Positions 9,592 through 20,150 of a stretch of DNA of 49,263 nt are shown here, piece after piece; within the stretch, counting starts at the first letter, position 1, and every line of letters begins with the position of its first letter. The stretch covers positions 1 through 49,263 of the forward strand of contig JAKYXN010000040.1 in assembly GCA_022538095.1 (NCBI GenBank), read 5' to 3'. The stretch is from Puniceicoccaceae bacterium K14 (GTDB taxonomy: Bacteria; Verrucomicrobiota; Verrucomicrobiia; Opitutales; Opitutaceae). The notes under the pieces were generated by a model. It was not told where the DNA came from and did not search any database. It worked only from the letters and a program-made list of their open reading frames with translations. The translations under genes and the position numbers were made by a program.

Positions 9592-11121
9592 ATGTTCCAA
9601 ACGGTCAAACTACTCGCTGCCATATCTCTTTTCACGGGAGCACCCATCCAAGATTCGGTATGCGCATCGGACCAAAAACCAAACATTGTCTATATCCTAG
9701 CTGACGACCTAGGATACGGAGACGTACAAATTCTAAATCCAGAGAACGGTAAAATACCCACTCCAGAAATGGATAAACTAGCTACAGATGGTATTGTGTT
9801 TACAGACGCGCACACAACTTCATCTGTTTGCACTCCGAGTCGCTATAGCATCCTCACAGGAAGGTACAATTGGCGCACGACTTTGCAAGAAGCAGTCCTC
9901 TTAGGATTTGATGACCCCATGATCAACGAAGATCGCTTCACTGTCGCTGACCTTTTAAAGAGCGAAGGCTACGCTACCGCATGCATTGGCAAATGGCACC
10001 TCGGCCTCGGGATACCTACGGTAAACGACGAGGAACTTTCAATCGAGGGATTAAGTAACGTAGACTGGAGTGGAAAAATTTCCGGGGGACCAACCAACCT
10101 CGGCTTCGACTATTTCTACGGTATTTCCGCTTCTCTCAATATGGCACCCTATATTTATATAGAGAACGATCAATTCGTGGGTGAATGCACTGTGATCAAA
10201 GGATTCAACCGCAAGGGTCCCGCTCACAAAGACTTCGAGGCAATCGACAGCCTCGATCACATCACAGAGAAAGCGGTAAGCTTTATTAAGAAACAGGATA
10301 CGGACAAACCATTCTTCTTATACCTATCACTAACCTCTCCGCATACACCTATCGTACCTACCGACGAATGGATTGGGAAAAGCGGAATCGGCCAATACGG
10401 CGACTTCGTGATGCAAACAGACGCCGTTGTCGGAGAAATTGTTCAGGCCCTCGAGGAGTCTGGGACAAGCGAAAATACGATTGTCATCCTCACAAGTGAT
10501 AATGGTTTTTCAAAGTGGGGCGGGCTTAAAGAAGTCCTCGAAGCCGGACACTTACCAAGCGCTCAGTACCGTGGATACAAATCGGACGCCTGGGAAGGTG
10601 GACATCGAGTGCCCTTTTTACTAAAATGGCCTAACGGTGTAAAAGCCGGTTCAGTAAGCGATCAACCGATTTCCCTGAGCGACCTCTTAGCAACTTGCGC
10701 CGAACTAGTTAGACTGGAAATTCCGGATACAGCAGGTGAAGATAGCGTCAGCTTTCTCCCTGCACTCTATGGAGAATCCATCGATTCATATCGTAAAGGA
10801 ATCGTACACCACTCTTTTAGTGGACACTTTGCCTACCGCAGCGACAATTGGAAACTCATACTCGCTAAGGGATCCGGTGGCTGGACATCTCCTGCCGAGA
10901 GCGAAATGTCCGAAGATGCTCCAGCAGGCCAACTTTATGACATGGAAGCCGACCCAGGAGAGACCAACAACCTTTTTCAAACGCACCCTAAAACCGTTAA
11001 AAAGCTCCTTAAACAGCTCAAGAAGGATATCAAACGAGGCCGCAGTACCGCTGGCCCAAAACTTAAGAATGATACTGACGACATAATTCTCTGGAAAAGC
11101 GGAGCGCCGGAACAACTTTAA
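9592..11121 (+). CDS. Secreted arylsulfatase A-like sulfatase
   Basis: A 509-residue sulfatase with an N-terminal signal peptide (hydrophobic core about residues 4-16, cleavage probably before ASDQKPN). The metal site is NIVYILADDLGYGD, the formylglycine motif is C-T-P-S-R from Cys80, the Lys-containing substrate motif is GKWHLG, and the second metal half-site is VILTSDNGFS. These match the classical arylsulfatase architecture, so a periplasmic or external glycan sulfate-ester hydrolase is likely. Twenty-one bases separate it from the three-domain sulfatase downstream. It follows a 199-base gap that holds a LacI-type operator candidate, so it may head its own transcript. Confidence 0.93.
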   Translation: MFQTVKLLAAISLFTGAPIQDSVCASDQKPNIVYILADDLGYGDVQILNPENGKIPTPEMDKLATDGIVFTDAHTTSSVCTPSRYSILTGRYNWRTTLQEAVLLGFDDPMINEDRFTVADLLKSEGYATACIGKWHLGLGIPTVNDEELSIEGLSNVDWSGKISGGPTNLGFDYFYGISASLNMAPYIYIENDQFVGECTVIKGFNRKGPAHKDFEAIDSLDHITEKAVSFIKKQDTDKPFFLYLSLTSPHTPIVPTDEWIGKSGIGQYGDFVMQTDAVVGEIVQALEESGTSENTIVILTSDNGFSKWGGLKEVLEAGHLPSAQYRGYKSDAWEGGHRVPFLLKWPNGVKAGSVSDQPISLSDLLATCAELVRLEIPDTAGEDSVSFLPALYGESIDSYRKGIVHHSFSGHFAYRSDNWKLILAKGSGGWTSPAESEMSEDAPAGQLYDMEADPGETNNLFQTHPKTVKKLLKQLKKDIKRGRSTAGPKLKNDTDDIILWKSGAPEQL

Positions 11122-11142
11122 AGCAAGAAGAACTCTAAAGAC

Positions 11143-14100
11143 ATGAAATCACTCATCAACTCACTAAACCTCTTACTCATCTTGTTCACCGCAAGTACCA
11201 CGGTGAATGGAGTAGCCTCTTCGGAAACATCCGAAAAAAAACGTCCTAACGTTATTTTCGTCCTTACCGACGATCAAGGCTACGGCGACCTTGGCTGCCA
11301 TGGAAATCCCATTCTCAAGACGCCAAATCTCGACAAGATGCATGAGGAGTCAATCCGCTTCACCGACTTCCATGTCAGCCCCCTTTGCACACCCACACGA
11401 GGTGCGCTCCTCACTGGTCGCGATCCAGGACGTAACGGTGCTTACCGTACCAGCGCGGGACGCACCATGATGCACGAAGACGAACGCACTCTCGGCGATT
11501 TGTTTTCAGAAAATGGCTACGCCACCGCTCTCTACGGCAAATGGCACCTAGGTGATAGCGCACCCAATCGCCCGCAAGATGCAGGATTCCAAGATGTCGT
11601 ATGGCACCGCTGTGGAGGGATTGGCCAAGTATCCGATTATTGGGGAAACGATTATTACGATGACATGTACGAGCGGAATGGAAAATTGGAACGCTTCGAA
11701 GGCTACTGCACTGATATCTGGTTCCGCGAAGGCATGCGTTTCATCGAAGAAAACAAAGACAATCCTTTCTTTCTCTACCTACCCCTCAACGCCCCACACA
11801 CACCGATAATCGTAGACGACGAATGGTCTGATCCTTACTTAGACCAAGTAGACAAGCCTATACGAGCGAAGTATTTCGGCATGATTGCCAATATCGACTA
11901 CAACTTCGGCCTCCTTCGCGAGCGCTTGAAAGAACTAGATCTCGAAGACAATACCATCCTCATTTTCATGACTGACAATGGCACCTACACGGGAGCTCAG
12001 TTCGATAACAATAATTCAGAATCAACATGGGGCTTCAACGCTGGCATGCGTGGACGCAAAGCTTCTGTGTACGAAGGTGGCCACCGCGTTCCTTTCTTCG
12101 TCCGTTGGCCCGAAGGCGGTCTCGAAGGAGGTAAGGATGTCGAAACGCTTACCACCCAATTCGACCTCTTTCCCACACTCGCCGAACTATGCGACATTCC
12201 CATGCCAACTGATCGCGAAATTGATGGCCAATCGCTCGCACCTCTACTCAACGGCGAAGAAGCATCCTGGAATCGCGATCACGTAGTCATGCAATTCCAC
12301 GGCGGCCCCGCCTTCCCAGAAGATCACCTCAAAAATGAGTTTTCATACATCATGACAGAGCGTTGGCGCCTCCTCCACGGTCGCGAGCTCTACGACATTC
12401 AAGCCGACCCCGCTCAACGAAAAGATGTCGCCGCTGAATATCCAGAAGTTGTTGAAGAGCTTTGGGCGCACTACGAGCCTTACTGGCAATCTGTGGTAAA
12501 AGGGATGAAAGCGGTGCGCCTCGATATTGGAAACCCAAGCGCTAACCCCGTGGAGCTTTGCTCTCAAGATTGGTATATGCCACAAGGCAACCCACCTTGG
12601 AATTTCCGCCTTATCGGTAAACTGCCTCGTGTTACCGCGCCATGGATGCTAAACATACGAAAAACAGGCACCTACCGATTTACTCTCCGCCAGTACCCAG
12701 AATTGGCAAATGCTCCTGTCATCGCCGAGAGAGCGAAAGTTTCAATTGCGGGACTCGAAAAAGAAGTTAGAGTCAAACCTGGTACAACTGGAGTTGTCAT
12801 TGAAATGAAATTACCTGCGGGTGAAGCCGAACTCGTCACTTATCTTTACGACGAAAATGGCGATGCGGGTGGGGCTTACTTCACCGAAGTCGAGTTGGTC
12901 GAAGAAGAGAGCGAAGATATCCAGCCAACACGGGACCTCACTTACAAATCCATCGATGGAATCGACCTTAAGTTTCACATCTTCGAGCCGGAAGGTCACA
13001 AGTCTACCGACGAACGGGCAGCAATGGTTTTCTTCTTCGGTGGAGGATGGGCCGGAGGAACCCCAAAACAATTCTACCAACAAGCCCAATACCTAGCCGA
13101 CCGCGGCATGGTTGCAATCTCAGCTGATTACCGAGTCAAGAAGCGCCACAACACTTCCCCTTTTGAATGTGTCACCGATGGGAAATCCGCAATTCGATAC
13201 CTCCGTGCTCACGCCGACGAATTAGGCATCAACCCCAACAAGATAGTGGCTTCTGGTGCGTCCGCAGGTGGACATGTTGCCCTTTGTACCGGAATCATTG
13301 AAGGATTTGAAGAAGAGAGTGAGGATATGAACATCAGTTCGCTTCCAAATGCTATTGTCGCTTATAATCCAGTCTTGGATACAACCGAAAACGGGTATGG
13401 GTTGAAAAAGGTAGGCGAAGACCGAAAAACAGAGATCTCTCCCTGTCACCAAGTTCGACCGGGCATAGTCCCTACCCTCGTAATTCACGGGACCGACGAT
13501 GCTACTGTTCCTTATGAAAATGCAGAACGCTTTGTCCGCCTAATGAATGAAGCGGGTAATGATTCCCTATTGGATAGCTACAAAGGCGAAGGTCATGGAT
13601 TCTTCAATGGCTCATTTTTCCGACCGAAAAACGGAGATGCTCGTTTTTACGAAACCCTATCAACCACTACTGAATTTTTACAGAAGCGTGGGTTCATGTC
13701 AGATGCTCCGATTACAATCGGTCACGCTGCTGAAGACTATAAAGTCGGCAAAGCACTCTACGATGACGGTTTCGCCAATAAAAAGGACTGGAAATTTCAA
13801 ATTGATAAATTGGATACAAATAAGAAACCCAAAATAAAATTCAAGAAAGGCATGCTCGATCTATTTATGGCCGGCCGTGGTTGCACAGCTTGGCTTGATA
13901 AAAAATTCGAGGGACCGATCCTGGTAAGCTACCGCATCAAATGCCCAGAGGAAACGATCGACGGCGACGAGGTACAAGCGCGTGACATCAATAATTTCTG
14001 GCACGCATCGGAGTCGGTTGAAGGTGAGAGCCTTTTCGACTCTGAACGCTACACCGGCAGCTTTGGCACCTACCACAAAATGCACGGTTACTACGCGAGT

Positions 14101-14484
14101 ACCGGCGGCGGTGGGGCCGAAGGCAACCATACAACTCGCTTTCGTCGCTACCCACGACGTGGCCCGGATGAGACAGACATCGAGCACATCGCCTTGAACA
14201 ACCGCGACGAAGATCCTGATTACCTAATTACACCTGGTAAATGGCACCACGTTCAGCTCGTTGCTGCAGATGGTATCGCTCAGTATATAGTCGATGGAAA
14301 AATTGTTTACGAAATCAAAGAAGGCGACAAAATAACGATCGAAGAAACAGGTAAAGAACCCTACACCACTACGTATTCCTACGACAAATACTCTCCACAT
14401 AATTCAGGCTACGTCGGTTTACGCCTCGTAAGGACCCACCACATCTATAAAGACTTTAAAGTCTATCAACTCGACCCCAAATAA
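11143..14484 (+). CDS. Secreted sulfatase-esterase-lectin fusion protein
   Basis: A 1113-residue, apparently three-part enzyme with a signal peptide (residues 1-25). Residues ~33-590 are a sulfatase: [16 protein letters not shown], formylglycine motif C-T-P-T-R from Cys82, GKWHLG and MTDNGTY. Residues ~595-865 are an alpha/beta hydrolase of the acetyl-esterase type: oxyanion segment FFGGGWAGG, nucleophile Ser707 in GASAGGH, Asp785 in HGTDDA and His818 in GEGHGFF. Residues ~870-1113 resemble the concanavalin-like DUF1961/DUF6250 beta-sandwich. Fucoidans are often O-acetylated as well as sulfated, so one protein could remove both groups while the third domain holds the glycan; that is inference. 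The reading frame is continuous with no internal start suggesting separate genes. Confidence 0.9.
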   Translation: MKSLINSLNLLLILFTASTTVNGVASSETSEKKRPNVIFVLTDDQGYGDLGCHGNPILKTPNLDKMHEESIRFTDFHVSPLCTPTRGALLTGRDPGRNGAYRTSAGRTMMHEDERTLGDLFSENGYATALYGKWHLGDSAPNRPQDAGFQDVVWHRCGGIGQVSDYWGNDYYDDMYERNGKLERFEGYCTDIWFREGMRFIEENKDNPFFLYLPLNAPHTPIIVDDEWSDPYLDQVDKPIRAKYFGMIANIDYNFGLLRERLKELDLEDNTILIFMTDNGTYTGAQFDNNNSESTWGFNAGMRGRKASVYEGGHRVPFFVRWPEGGLEGGKDVETLTTQFDLFPTLAELCDIPMPTDREIDGQSLAPLLNGEEASWNRDHVVMQFHGGPAFPEDHLKNEFSYIMTERWRLLHGRELYDIQADPAQRKDVAAEYPEVVEELWAHYEPYWQSVVKGMKAVRLDIGNPSANPVELCSQDWYMPQGNPPWNFRLIGKLPRVTAPWMLNIRKTGTYRFTLRQYPELANAPVIAERAKVSIAGLEKEVRVKPGTTGVVIEMKLPAGEAELVTYLYDENGDAGGAYFTEVELVEEESEDIQPTRDLTYKSIDGIDLKFHIFEPEGHKSTDERAAMVFFFGGGWAGGTPKQFYQQAQYLADRGMVAISADYRVKKRHNTSPFECVTDGKSAIRYLRAHADELGINPNKIVASGASAGGHVALCTGIIEGFEEESEDMNISSLPNAIVAYNPVLDTTENGYGLKKVGEDRKTEISPCHQVRPGIVPTLVIHGTDDATVPYENAERFVRLMNEAGNDSLLDSYKGEGHGFFNGSFFRPKNGDARFYETLSTTTEFLQKRGFMSDAPITIGHAAEDYKVGKALYDDGFANKKDWKFQIDKLDTNKKPKIKFKKGMLDLFMAGRGCTAWLDKKFEGPILVSYRIKCPEETIDGDEVQARDINNFWHASESVEGESLFDSERYTGSFGTYHKMHGYYASTGGGGAEGNHTTRFRRYPRRGPDETDIEHIALNNRDEDPDYLITPGKWHHVQLVAADGIAQYIVDGKIVYEIKEGDKITIEETGKEPYTTTYSYDKYSPHNSGYVGLRLVRTHHIYKDFKVYQLDPK

Positions 14485-14502
14485 CACCAACCCCCGCTAT
14501 TC

Positions 14503-15840
14503 ATGAAATACCTCTCTCGTCTCATTCTAATCGCAATCCTTTTCGCTTCTCATTCGCTGCACGCAGCTCCAACTCCTGACGATGAACGCATGGAATGGTG
14601 GCGAGATGCTGGATTTGGCATGTTTATCCACTGGGGCCTCTATGCCATTCCCGCCGGAGAATATAAAGGAGAGAGAGTCGGCGGCATCGGTGAATGGATA
14701 ATGGAAAAATTAGACATTCCTGTCACGGAATACGAAAAGTTCGCCGCCCAATTTGACCCAGTCAAATTCGATGCTGACGAATGGGTATCAATAGCAAAGA
14801 ACGCTGGCATGAAGTACATCGTTATCACCAGCAAGCACCACGATGGTTTCTGCCTCTGGGATTCGGAAGTGACAGACTACGACATCATCGATGCTGCTCC
14901 CTTCAAACGGGACATCCTTGGCGAGTTAGCTGACGCATGCCGAGAACAAGGTATTAAGATGTGCTTTTACTATTCAATAGTCGATTGGCACCACCCTCAG
15001 GCTCAAGCGCCGCTCTTTCCCAACTACAACGCTGGACAACGCGATAAGTCCGTTTTCAACCCAGAATTCCCAGAATACTTCGAGAATTACCTTAAGCCCC
15101 AAATCAAAGAGCTTCTAACGAAATACGGAGACGTCGGAGTCGTGTGGTTCGACGGAGACTGGATACCTGACTACACAACTGAAATGGGTAAAGAGCTGTA
15201 TCAATTCATTCGAGAAATCCAACCCAACACGATCGTAAACAATCGCGTAGATAAAGGTCGTTCAGGAATGAAAGGATTGAACCGCGAAGGAAACTTCGCA
15301 GGAGATTTTGGAACGCCTGAACAAGAAATCCCAGACGAAGGCATCAATGGGCTCGACTGGGAATCTTGCATAACAATGAACAAGACCTGGGGCTTCAAAC
15401 ACTTCGATCACAATTGGAAGAGCGAAGAGGAACTCATTCAGAGCCTGGTTGAAATAGTCTCCAAAGGAGGAAATCTCCTACTCAATGTTGGCCCAACAGC
15501 TGAAGGCCTTATCCCAGAAGAAAGCCTTACTCGCCTTGCAGGAATGGGTAAATGGTTGGAAGCGAACGGGGAGGCTATCTACGGAGCTCAAGCAAGTCCG
15601 TTCGAAAAACCAGAATGGGGACGCTATACTCAGAAAGAGAACACAATCTATGCTCACGTCTACGATTGGCCCGAAAACGGCAAACTCATTATAAACGACG
15701 AAATTAAAGTCAAACGAGCGAGCCTTCTTGCAACGCCAAAAGCAAAGATAAAATTTGATAAAAAAGATACGAGTCTTCAATTGCCAATGGACCCAATTCA
15801 CGATGCCGTATCAGTCATCAAAATTGACCTAAAAGGCTAA
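14503..15840 (+). CDS. Secreted GH29 alpha-L-fucosidase
   Basis: A 445-residue retaining alpha-L-fucosidase. A signal peptide ends near HSLHA (residue ~22). GH29 hallmarks follow: WWRDAGFGMFIHWGLYAIP near the N-terminus, TSKHHDGFCLWDS, and the nucleophile Asp217 in VVWFDGDW. The C-terminal beta-sandwich is short, as in many bacterial members. It would clip terminal alpha-L-fucose from desulfated fucan chains in the periplasm or outside. The gene starts 18 bases after the three-domain sulfatase, in the same operon. Specificity (alpha-1,2/3/4) cannot be read; the acid/base residue varies in this family and I did not assign it. Confidence 0.95.
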   Translation: MKYLSRLILIAILFASHSLHAAPTPDDERMEWWRDAGFGMFIHWGLYAIPAGEYKGERVGGIGEWIMEKLDIPVTEYEKFAAQFDPVKFDADEWVSIAKNAGMKYIVITSKHHDGFCLWDSEVTDYDIIDAAPFKRDILGELADACREQGIKMCFYYSIVDWHHPQAQAPLFPNYNAGQRDKSVFNPEFPEYFENYLKPQIKELLTKYGDVGVVWFDGDWIPDYTTEMGKELYQFIREIQPNTIVNNRVDKGRSGMKGLNREGNFAGDFGTPEQEIPDEGINGLDWESCITMNKTWGFKHFDHNWKSEEELIQSLVEIVSKGGNLLLNVGPTAEGLIPEESLTRLAGMGKWLEANGEAIYGAQASPFEKPEWGRYTQKENTIYAHVYDWPENGKLIINDEIKVKRASLLATPKAKIKFDKKDTSLQLPMDPIHDAVSVIKIDLKG

Positions 15841-15909
15841 GCCTGCGAACTACCGCTAAAGCAAGTCCCAGCTCCTCGAAGGAATAATTTTCCTAACACA
15901 ACAACTACA

Positions 15910-18261
15910 TTGAAAAACAAACTAACTCTCCAATACCCTGCCGCTTGGCTCGGCGAAAAATGGCGTGAAGCGCTTCCGTCCGGCAATGGCATCATTGCAG
16001 CCGCGGTTTATGGCGGGGTCCACAATGAGACGGTCTTACTAACCCACGACGACCTATGGCACGAGGTAGTAACCTCAGAGCTGCCAGACGTTAGCTCAAA
16101 GCTCCCAGAAGTCAGACGCCTGTTAAAAGAGAACAAAGCCTTTGAAGCAGACCCGATTCTCTCAAAAGCATTAGAAGACGCCGGATACAAAGCCGACATC
16201 GGAGCTCCCCTTCCCTTGGGCGACATAAAGGTCAACACTCCAGTCGATCAAGGATTCACTCACTACAGCCGCTCTCTCGATATGGAGACAGGCGAAGTAA
16301 CAGTTCAATGGCAGGACGGAGAAAGCGAATACAAACGTACACTTTTCACTTCGCGATGCGACGATCTCGTAGTCATGGAATTGAGTTGCCAAGGGCCCAA
16401 AGGCCTACATTCCACAATCGCTCTCGATTTGCACGATCCTTCCGACGGGCGCCCAGGGCGCTCAGACGATCCCGAACTCCCTATTAATATCGAAATACGC
16501 GCAGACGCCAATGGATACATTCGCTATGCAGCCGAGAACCGAAACGATGGCACCGATTTTGGCGCAGTCGCTCGAGTAATTTCACAGGACGGTTCCCTCT
16601 CCCAAGACGGAAACTCAATCAAAATTGAGAATGGTTCCAGTGCACTCCTAGTTGTAAAAGTATTCATCAAAGGAAAACGAGAGGAAGCATGGGCATCGCT
16701 TCAAAAAGAGCTAGAGTCAGTCACAACCGATTATAGGGCTTTGCTAAAGCCTCACGCCGCAGAACACGGCGAGCTCTTCAATCGCGTCACCCTAGACTTA
16801 GGAACAGACGAGGAAGATCACATGCTCTCCAATGAAGACTATTTGATCGGCGCTTACCAAGGAGAAGTCGCAACCGCCATGGTCGAAAAGATGTGGGCCT
16901 ATGGCCGCTACCTCCTAATAATAAGCTCTAAAGCGGGTGGACAACCTTGTCCTCTTCAAGGCAAATGGTGCGGTTCTTACCGAGGGTATTGGACATTCAA
17001 TATGGCCAACGAAAACTTGCAGATGAATTACTGGCAAGCGATGTCAGGGAATCTAATCGAAACCGCTCTGCCAGTCTTCGACTATTTTGACCGCTTGATA
17101 GATGACTTCCGCGAAAATGCAAAAAAGCTCTATGGTTGTCGTGGAATTGTGGTGTCATGCATTACCACGCCACCATCAGGTCTCTTCAAAGATATCCAGC
17201 CACATATCCTTCACTGGACCGGAGCCGGAGCGTGGGTAGGCCAACACTACTACGATTACTATCTCTACACAGGAGACGAAACATTCTTAAAAGAGAGAGC
17301 GCTGCCCTTCCTCAAAGAAGTTGCTCTCTTCTACGAAGATTTTTTCACTATCGATGAAAACGGCTACTTCTTAAGTTCTCCCTCAAATTCACCAGAGAAC
17401 AGCCCTGGCAATCACATGGCTGGAGGCAGTGCTATGAAATCCATGGAAACGACAATGAACGCGACCATGGACTTCGCTTTGGCCAAGGAAGTCTTCACCC
17501 ACCTTATCGAAGGAAGTCAAATAGTAGGGAACAACCAAGAAGATATCGAAAAATGGGAATCACTCCTAACTAAGATACCACCGTACCAAGTAAACGATGA
17601 CGGAGCAGTCAAAGAGTGGATGCATCCGTTCTACACAGACAACTACCACCACCGTCACCAATCGCATATTTATCCAGTTTTCCCGGGCACTGAAGTCACC
17701 CGAGACAACAACCCGGAACTATACAAAGCCTTTGAAATTGCGATTCGAAAACGCCTCGAAATCGGCATTAGCTCGCAAACGGGTTGGTCCTTTGCCCACA
17801 TGGCAAATATCTACGCACGCATGGGTGAAGGCGATCAAGCTCTGAATGTTCTCAGCCTCCTGGCTCGCTCTTGTGTGATGAATAATTTCTACACAACGCA
17901 CAACGACTGGCGAGAAAGCGGGATCGGAACACAATTTGAAGCCGCTCCTTATCAAATCGATGCCAATTTTGGCTGGACTGCGGCGATCCAAGAAATGCTT
18001 CTGTTTTCCACCCCCAACAACATCACCCTTCTTCCAGCTCTCCCTCGAGCGTGGCACGAAGGGTCTGTCAAAGGACTACTCGCAAAAGGCGGTGTAAACG
18101 TATCCGTCTCTTGGAATCAAGAAACGGGTAATATAGACGCAGAACTGCTTTCATCGAAAGATCAAACAATCACTCTTCGTTGTGGAGACTCATCTTTAGA
18201 AATTTCTCTTCAAGCCAATACGGTATTCGAGAAATCGTTCAACGCCCAGCAATCCCTATGA
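15910..18261 (+). CDS. GH95 alpha-L-fucosidase (leaderless)
   Basis: A 783-residue GH95-type enzyme (inverting alpha-L-fucosidase or galactosidase). The opening [20 protein letters not shown] is the family's typical N-terminus. The Asn pair in [10 protein letters not shown] (Asn367, Asn369) and Asp684 in YQIDANFGW match the Asn-x-Asn base relay and catalytic Asp known in Bifidobacterium AfcA. I did not place the acid Glu with certainty. The best start is TTG at 15910, with no ATG near it. There is no signal peptide, so it is probably cytoplasmic, complementing the exported GH29. Its TGA overlaps the ATG of the next sulfatase (ATGA), implying translational coupling. Confidence 0.92.
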   Translation: MKNKLTLQYPAAWLGEKWREALPSGNGIIAAAVYGGVHNETVLLTHDDLWHEVVTSELPDVSSKLPEVRRLLKENKAFEADPILSKALEDAGYKADIGAPLPLGDIKVNTPVDQGFTHYSRSLDMETGEVTVQWQDGESEYKRTLFTSRCDDLVVMELSCQGPKGLHSTIALDLHDPSDGRPGRSDDPELPINIEIRADANGYIRYAAENRNDGTDFGAVARVISQDGSLSQDGNSIKIENGSSALLVVKVFIKGKREEAWASLQKELESVTTDYRALLKPHAAEHGELFNRVTLDLGTDEEDHMLSNEDYLIGAYQGEVATAMVEKMWAYGRYLLIISSKAGGQPCPLQGKWCGSYRGYWTFNMANENLQMNYWQAMSGNLIETALPVFDYFDRLIDDFRENAKKLYGCRGIVVSCITTPPSGLFKDIQPHILHWTGAGAWVGQHYYDYYLYTGDETFLKERALPFLKEVALFYEDFFTIDENGYFLSSPSNSPENSPGNHMAGGSAMKSMETTMNATMDFALAKEVFTHLIEGSQIVGNNQEDIEKWESLLTKIPPYQVNDDGAVKEWMHPFYTDNYHHRHQSHIYPVFPGTEVTRDNNPELYKAFEIAIRKRLEIGISSQTGWSFAHMANIYARMGEGDQALNVLSLLARSCVMNNFYTTHNDWRESGIGTQFEAAPYQIDANFGWTAAIQEMLLFSTPNNITLLPALPRAWHEGSVKGLLAKGGVNVSVSWNQETGNIDAELLSSKDQTITLRCGDSSLEISLQANTVFEKSFNAQQSL

Positions 18262-20087
18262 AATACAGTCCATTCCTAAACAGACTGCTTGTAGCCGCAT
18301 TTTCGCTACTCACTAGTCTAACGATAAACGCTGAATCAGACGAAAAACCCAATGTCGTAATCGTCATCACCGACGATCAAGGCTATGGGGATCTTGGATT
18401 TACCGGCAACCCAGTAATCCAAACACCGTACCTCGATCAACTTCGGACCGAATCAACCCTCTTGGACAACTTCCACGTCGATCCAACCTGTGCCCCAACT
18501 CGAGCAGCCCTCATGACAGGTCGCCATTCAAATCGAGTCGGAGTTTGGCACACCGTTCAAGGACGCAGCATGTTGCGTAAGCGCGAAGTCACAATGGCAG
18601 ATGTATTCGCTGAAAATGGATACGCTACCGCTCTCTTTGGAAAATGGCATTTGGGCGACTGCTACCCCTTCCGCCCCGAAGACCGCGGTTTTCAGCACAC
18701 AGTTTACCACTCGGCAGGTGGCATTGGCCAATCCCCAGACTACTGGGACAACGACTACTTCGACGACACCTACTACGTTAACGGGGAACTACAACGCTTC
18801 GAAGGCTACTGCACAGATGTCTGGTTCGAAGAAGGGATGAAGTTCATTAAAGAGAACAAAGATAAGCCATTCCTCGCCTACATATCTCCAAATGCTCCGC
18901 ACGGTCCAGCCTATTGCCCGCTTGAATACGTAGAGCCATACGAGGACGACCCTTACGTCTCCATGCCAGAATTCTATGGAATGGTGACTAATATCGATGA
19001 CAATATGGGTATACTCGTAAAGTTCCTCGAAGAAGAGGGCTTAGCAGACAACACCATTCTCATTTTCATGACCGATAATGGCACAGGCTATGGCTTACGC
19101 GATGGTCGTGGATACGATGGCGGCATGCGCGGAAAAAAAGGTTCTCAGTACGACGGCGGACATCGAGTGCCATTCATGATACGATGGCCAAATGGCAAGA
19201 TCGAAGAAGGAAAGACAATTGAAGAACTAACTGCTCATATGGATGTCCTTCCAACATTGATTGAACTTTGCGAGCTCGACGCCCCAGCAATCGAATTCGA
19301 TGGAGCTGACGTATCAGACCTTCTTTATACAGACGCAGAAGAATGGCCAGACCGAGCGCTGATCGTTGAAAACCAGCGTGTCATCGATCCGATCAAGTGG
19401 CGTAGACATTCTGTCATGACAAACAATTGGCGACTAGTCGACGGTCGAGAATTGTATAACATGCAGGATGATCCGAAGCAGACGATAGACGTCGCTGGCA
19501 AGCATCCCGAAATTTTCAATCAACTCCGCACAGAATACGAGAAATTTTGGGCCGACGTCTCTCAAGAGCACAATCTAGTTAGCTACATGGCAATCGGATC
19601 CGAGGAATCGCCCATTGTAGCCCTTTCTTCACACGACTGGCTTTACCACGAATTACCTGCCTGGGACCAAAAACACATCCTCAACGGCGATGTCGCAGTC
19701 GAAACCCATTGGGCAATCGAAGTCGAACAAGCAGGTGAATACGAAATCTCACTGCGTCGCTGGCCAGTAGAAGTCAACAAAGGTATAAACGACGATACTT
19801 ACGGAAAAGGCTTCAACTACAAACAAGCCCGCCTTCGTATCGGTGAAAACATAGATATCACCCAGAAGATACCAAGAGAAGCGACTGAAGTTACATTCAA
19901 AGTAACGTTAGAAAAAGGCCTCACTAAGCTGGCGCCACTTTTTATTGGGAAAGACCTCCAAGCAACTCCCTACTACGCTTATGTCACGCATAAGCCAGAA
20001 AAGGGTTGGCAAACGCCAGAAGGCATGGGAGTACCTGTCTTCGATCCAAGCTACGGCGAGCGCGCTCCACAAAGACCCAAACTATAG
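18258..20087 (+). CDS. Secreted sulfatase, CAPTR type
   Basis: A 609-residue sulfatase. I place the start at ATG 18258, which overlaps the GH95 stop and gives a clean signal peptide (residues 1-25, ending TINA); a longer frame upstream runs inside GH95 and is artefactual. Motifs: [16 protein letters not shown], formylglycine motif C-A-P-T-R from Cys78, GKWHLGD and MTDNGTG. The last ~150 residues form an extra beta-domain similar to the region after the sulfatase domain in the protein at 11143, and the two sulfatase domains are close relatives (shared blocks such as RFEGYCTD and GGHRVPF). They are probably an ancient duplication with divided specificity. A strong hairpin terminator follows at 20115. 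Confidence 0.93.
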   Translation: MKYSPFLNRLLVAAFSLLTSLTINAESDEKPNVVIVITDDQGYGDLGFTGNPVIQTPYLDQLRTESTLLDNFHVDPTCAPTRAALMTGRHSNRVGVWHTVQGRSMLRKREVTMADVFAENGYATALFGKWHLGDCYPFRPEDRGFQHTVYHSAGGIGQSPDYWDNDYFDDTYYVNGELQRFEGYCTDVWFEEGMKFIKENKDKPFLAYISPNAPHGPAYCPLEYVEPYEDDPYVSMPEFYGMVTNIDDNMGILVKFLEEEGLADNTILIFMTDNGTGYGLRDGRGYDGGMRGKKGSQYDGGHRVPFMIRWPNGKIEEGKTIEELTAHMDVLPTLIELCELDAPAIEFDGADVSDLLYTDAEEWPDRALIVENQRVIDPIKWRRHSVMTNNWRLVDGRELYNMQDDPKQTIDVAGKHPEIFNQLRTEYEKFWADVSQEHNLVSYMAIGSEESPIVALSSHDWLYHELPAWDQKHILNGDVAVETHWAIEVEQAGEYEISLRRWPVEVNKGINDDTYGKGFNYKQARLRIGENIDITQKIPREATEVTFKVTLEKGLTKLAPLFIGKDLQATPYYAYVTHKPEKGWQTPEGMGVPVFDPSYGERAPQRPKL

Positions 20088-20114
20088 ACCACTAAAAAAG
20101 GTTTTTCAAAATGA

Positions 20115-20146
20115 GGGGCGTGCGCGAAAGCGTATGCTCCTTTTTT
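20115..20146 (+). terminator. Strong hairpin terminator or attenuator before MFS gene
   Basis: An uninterrupted 11-bp stem (20115-20125 with 20130-20140, three G-U pairs) is closed by a GAAA tetraloop and followed by six T (20141-20146). It stops transcription after the sulfatase gene. The MFS ATG comes only four bases after the T run, so any read-through mRNA also has its ribosome binding region inside the hairpin. That raises the possibility of attenuation rather than simple termination. Confidence 0.85.
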
Positions 20147-20150
20147 GTTC

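Noticed and set aside
18180-18257. Upstream extension of the CAPTR sulfatase inside the GH95 gene
   Set aside because: The ATG overlapping the GH95 stop gives a signal peptide; the extension is just the other frame of GH95.
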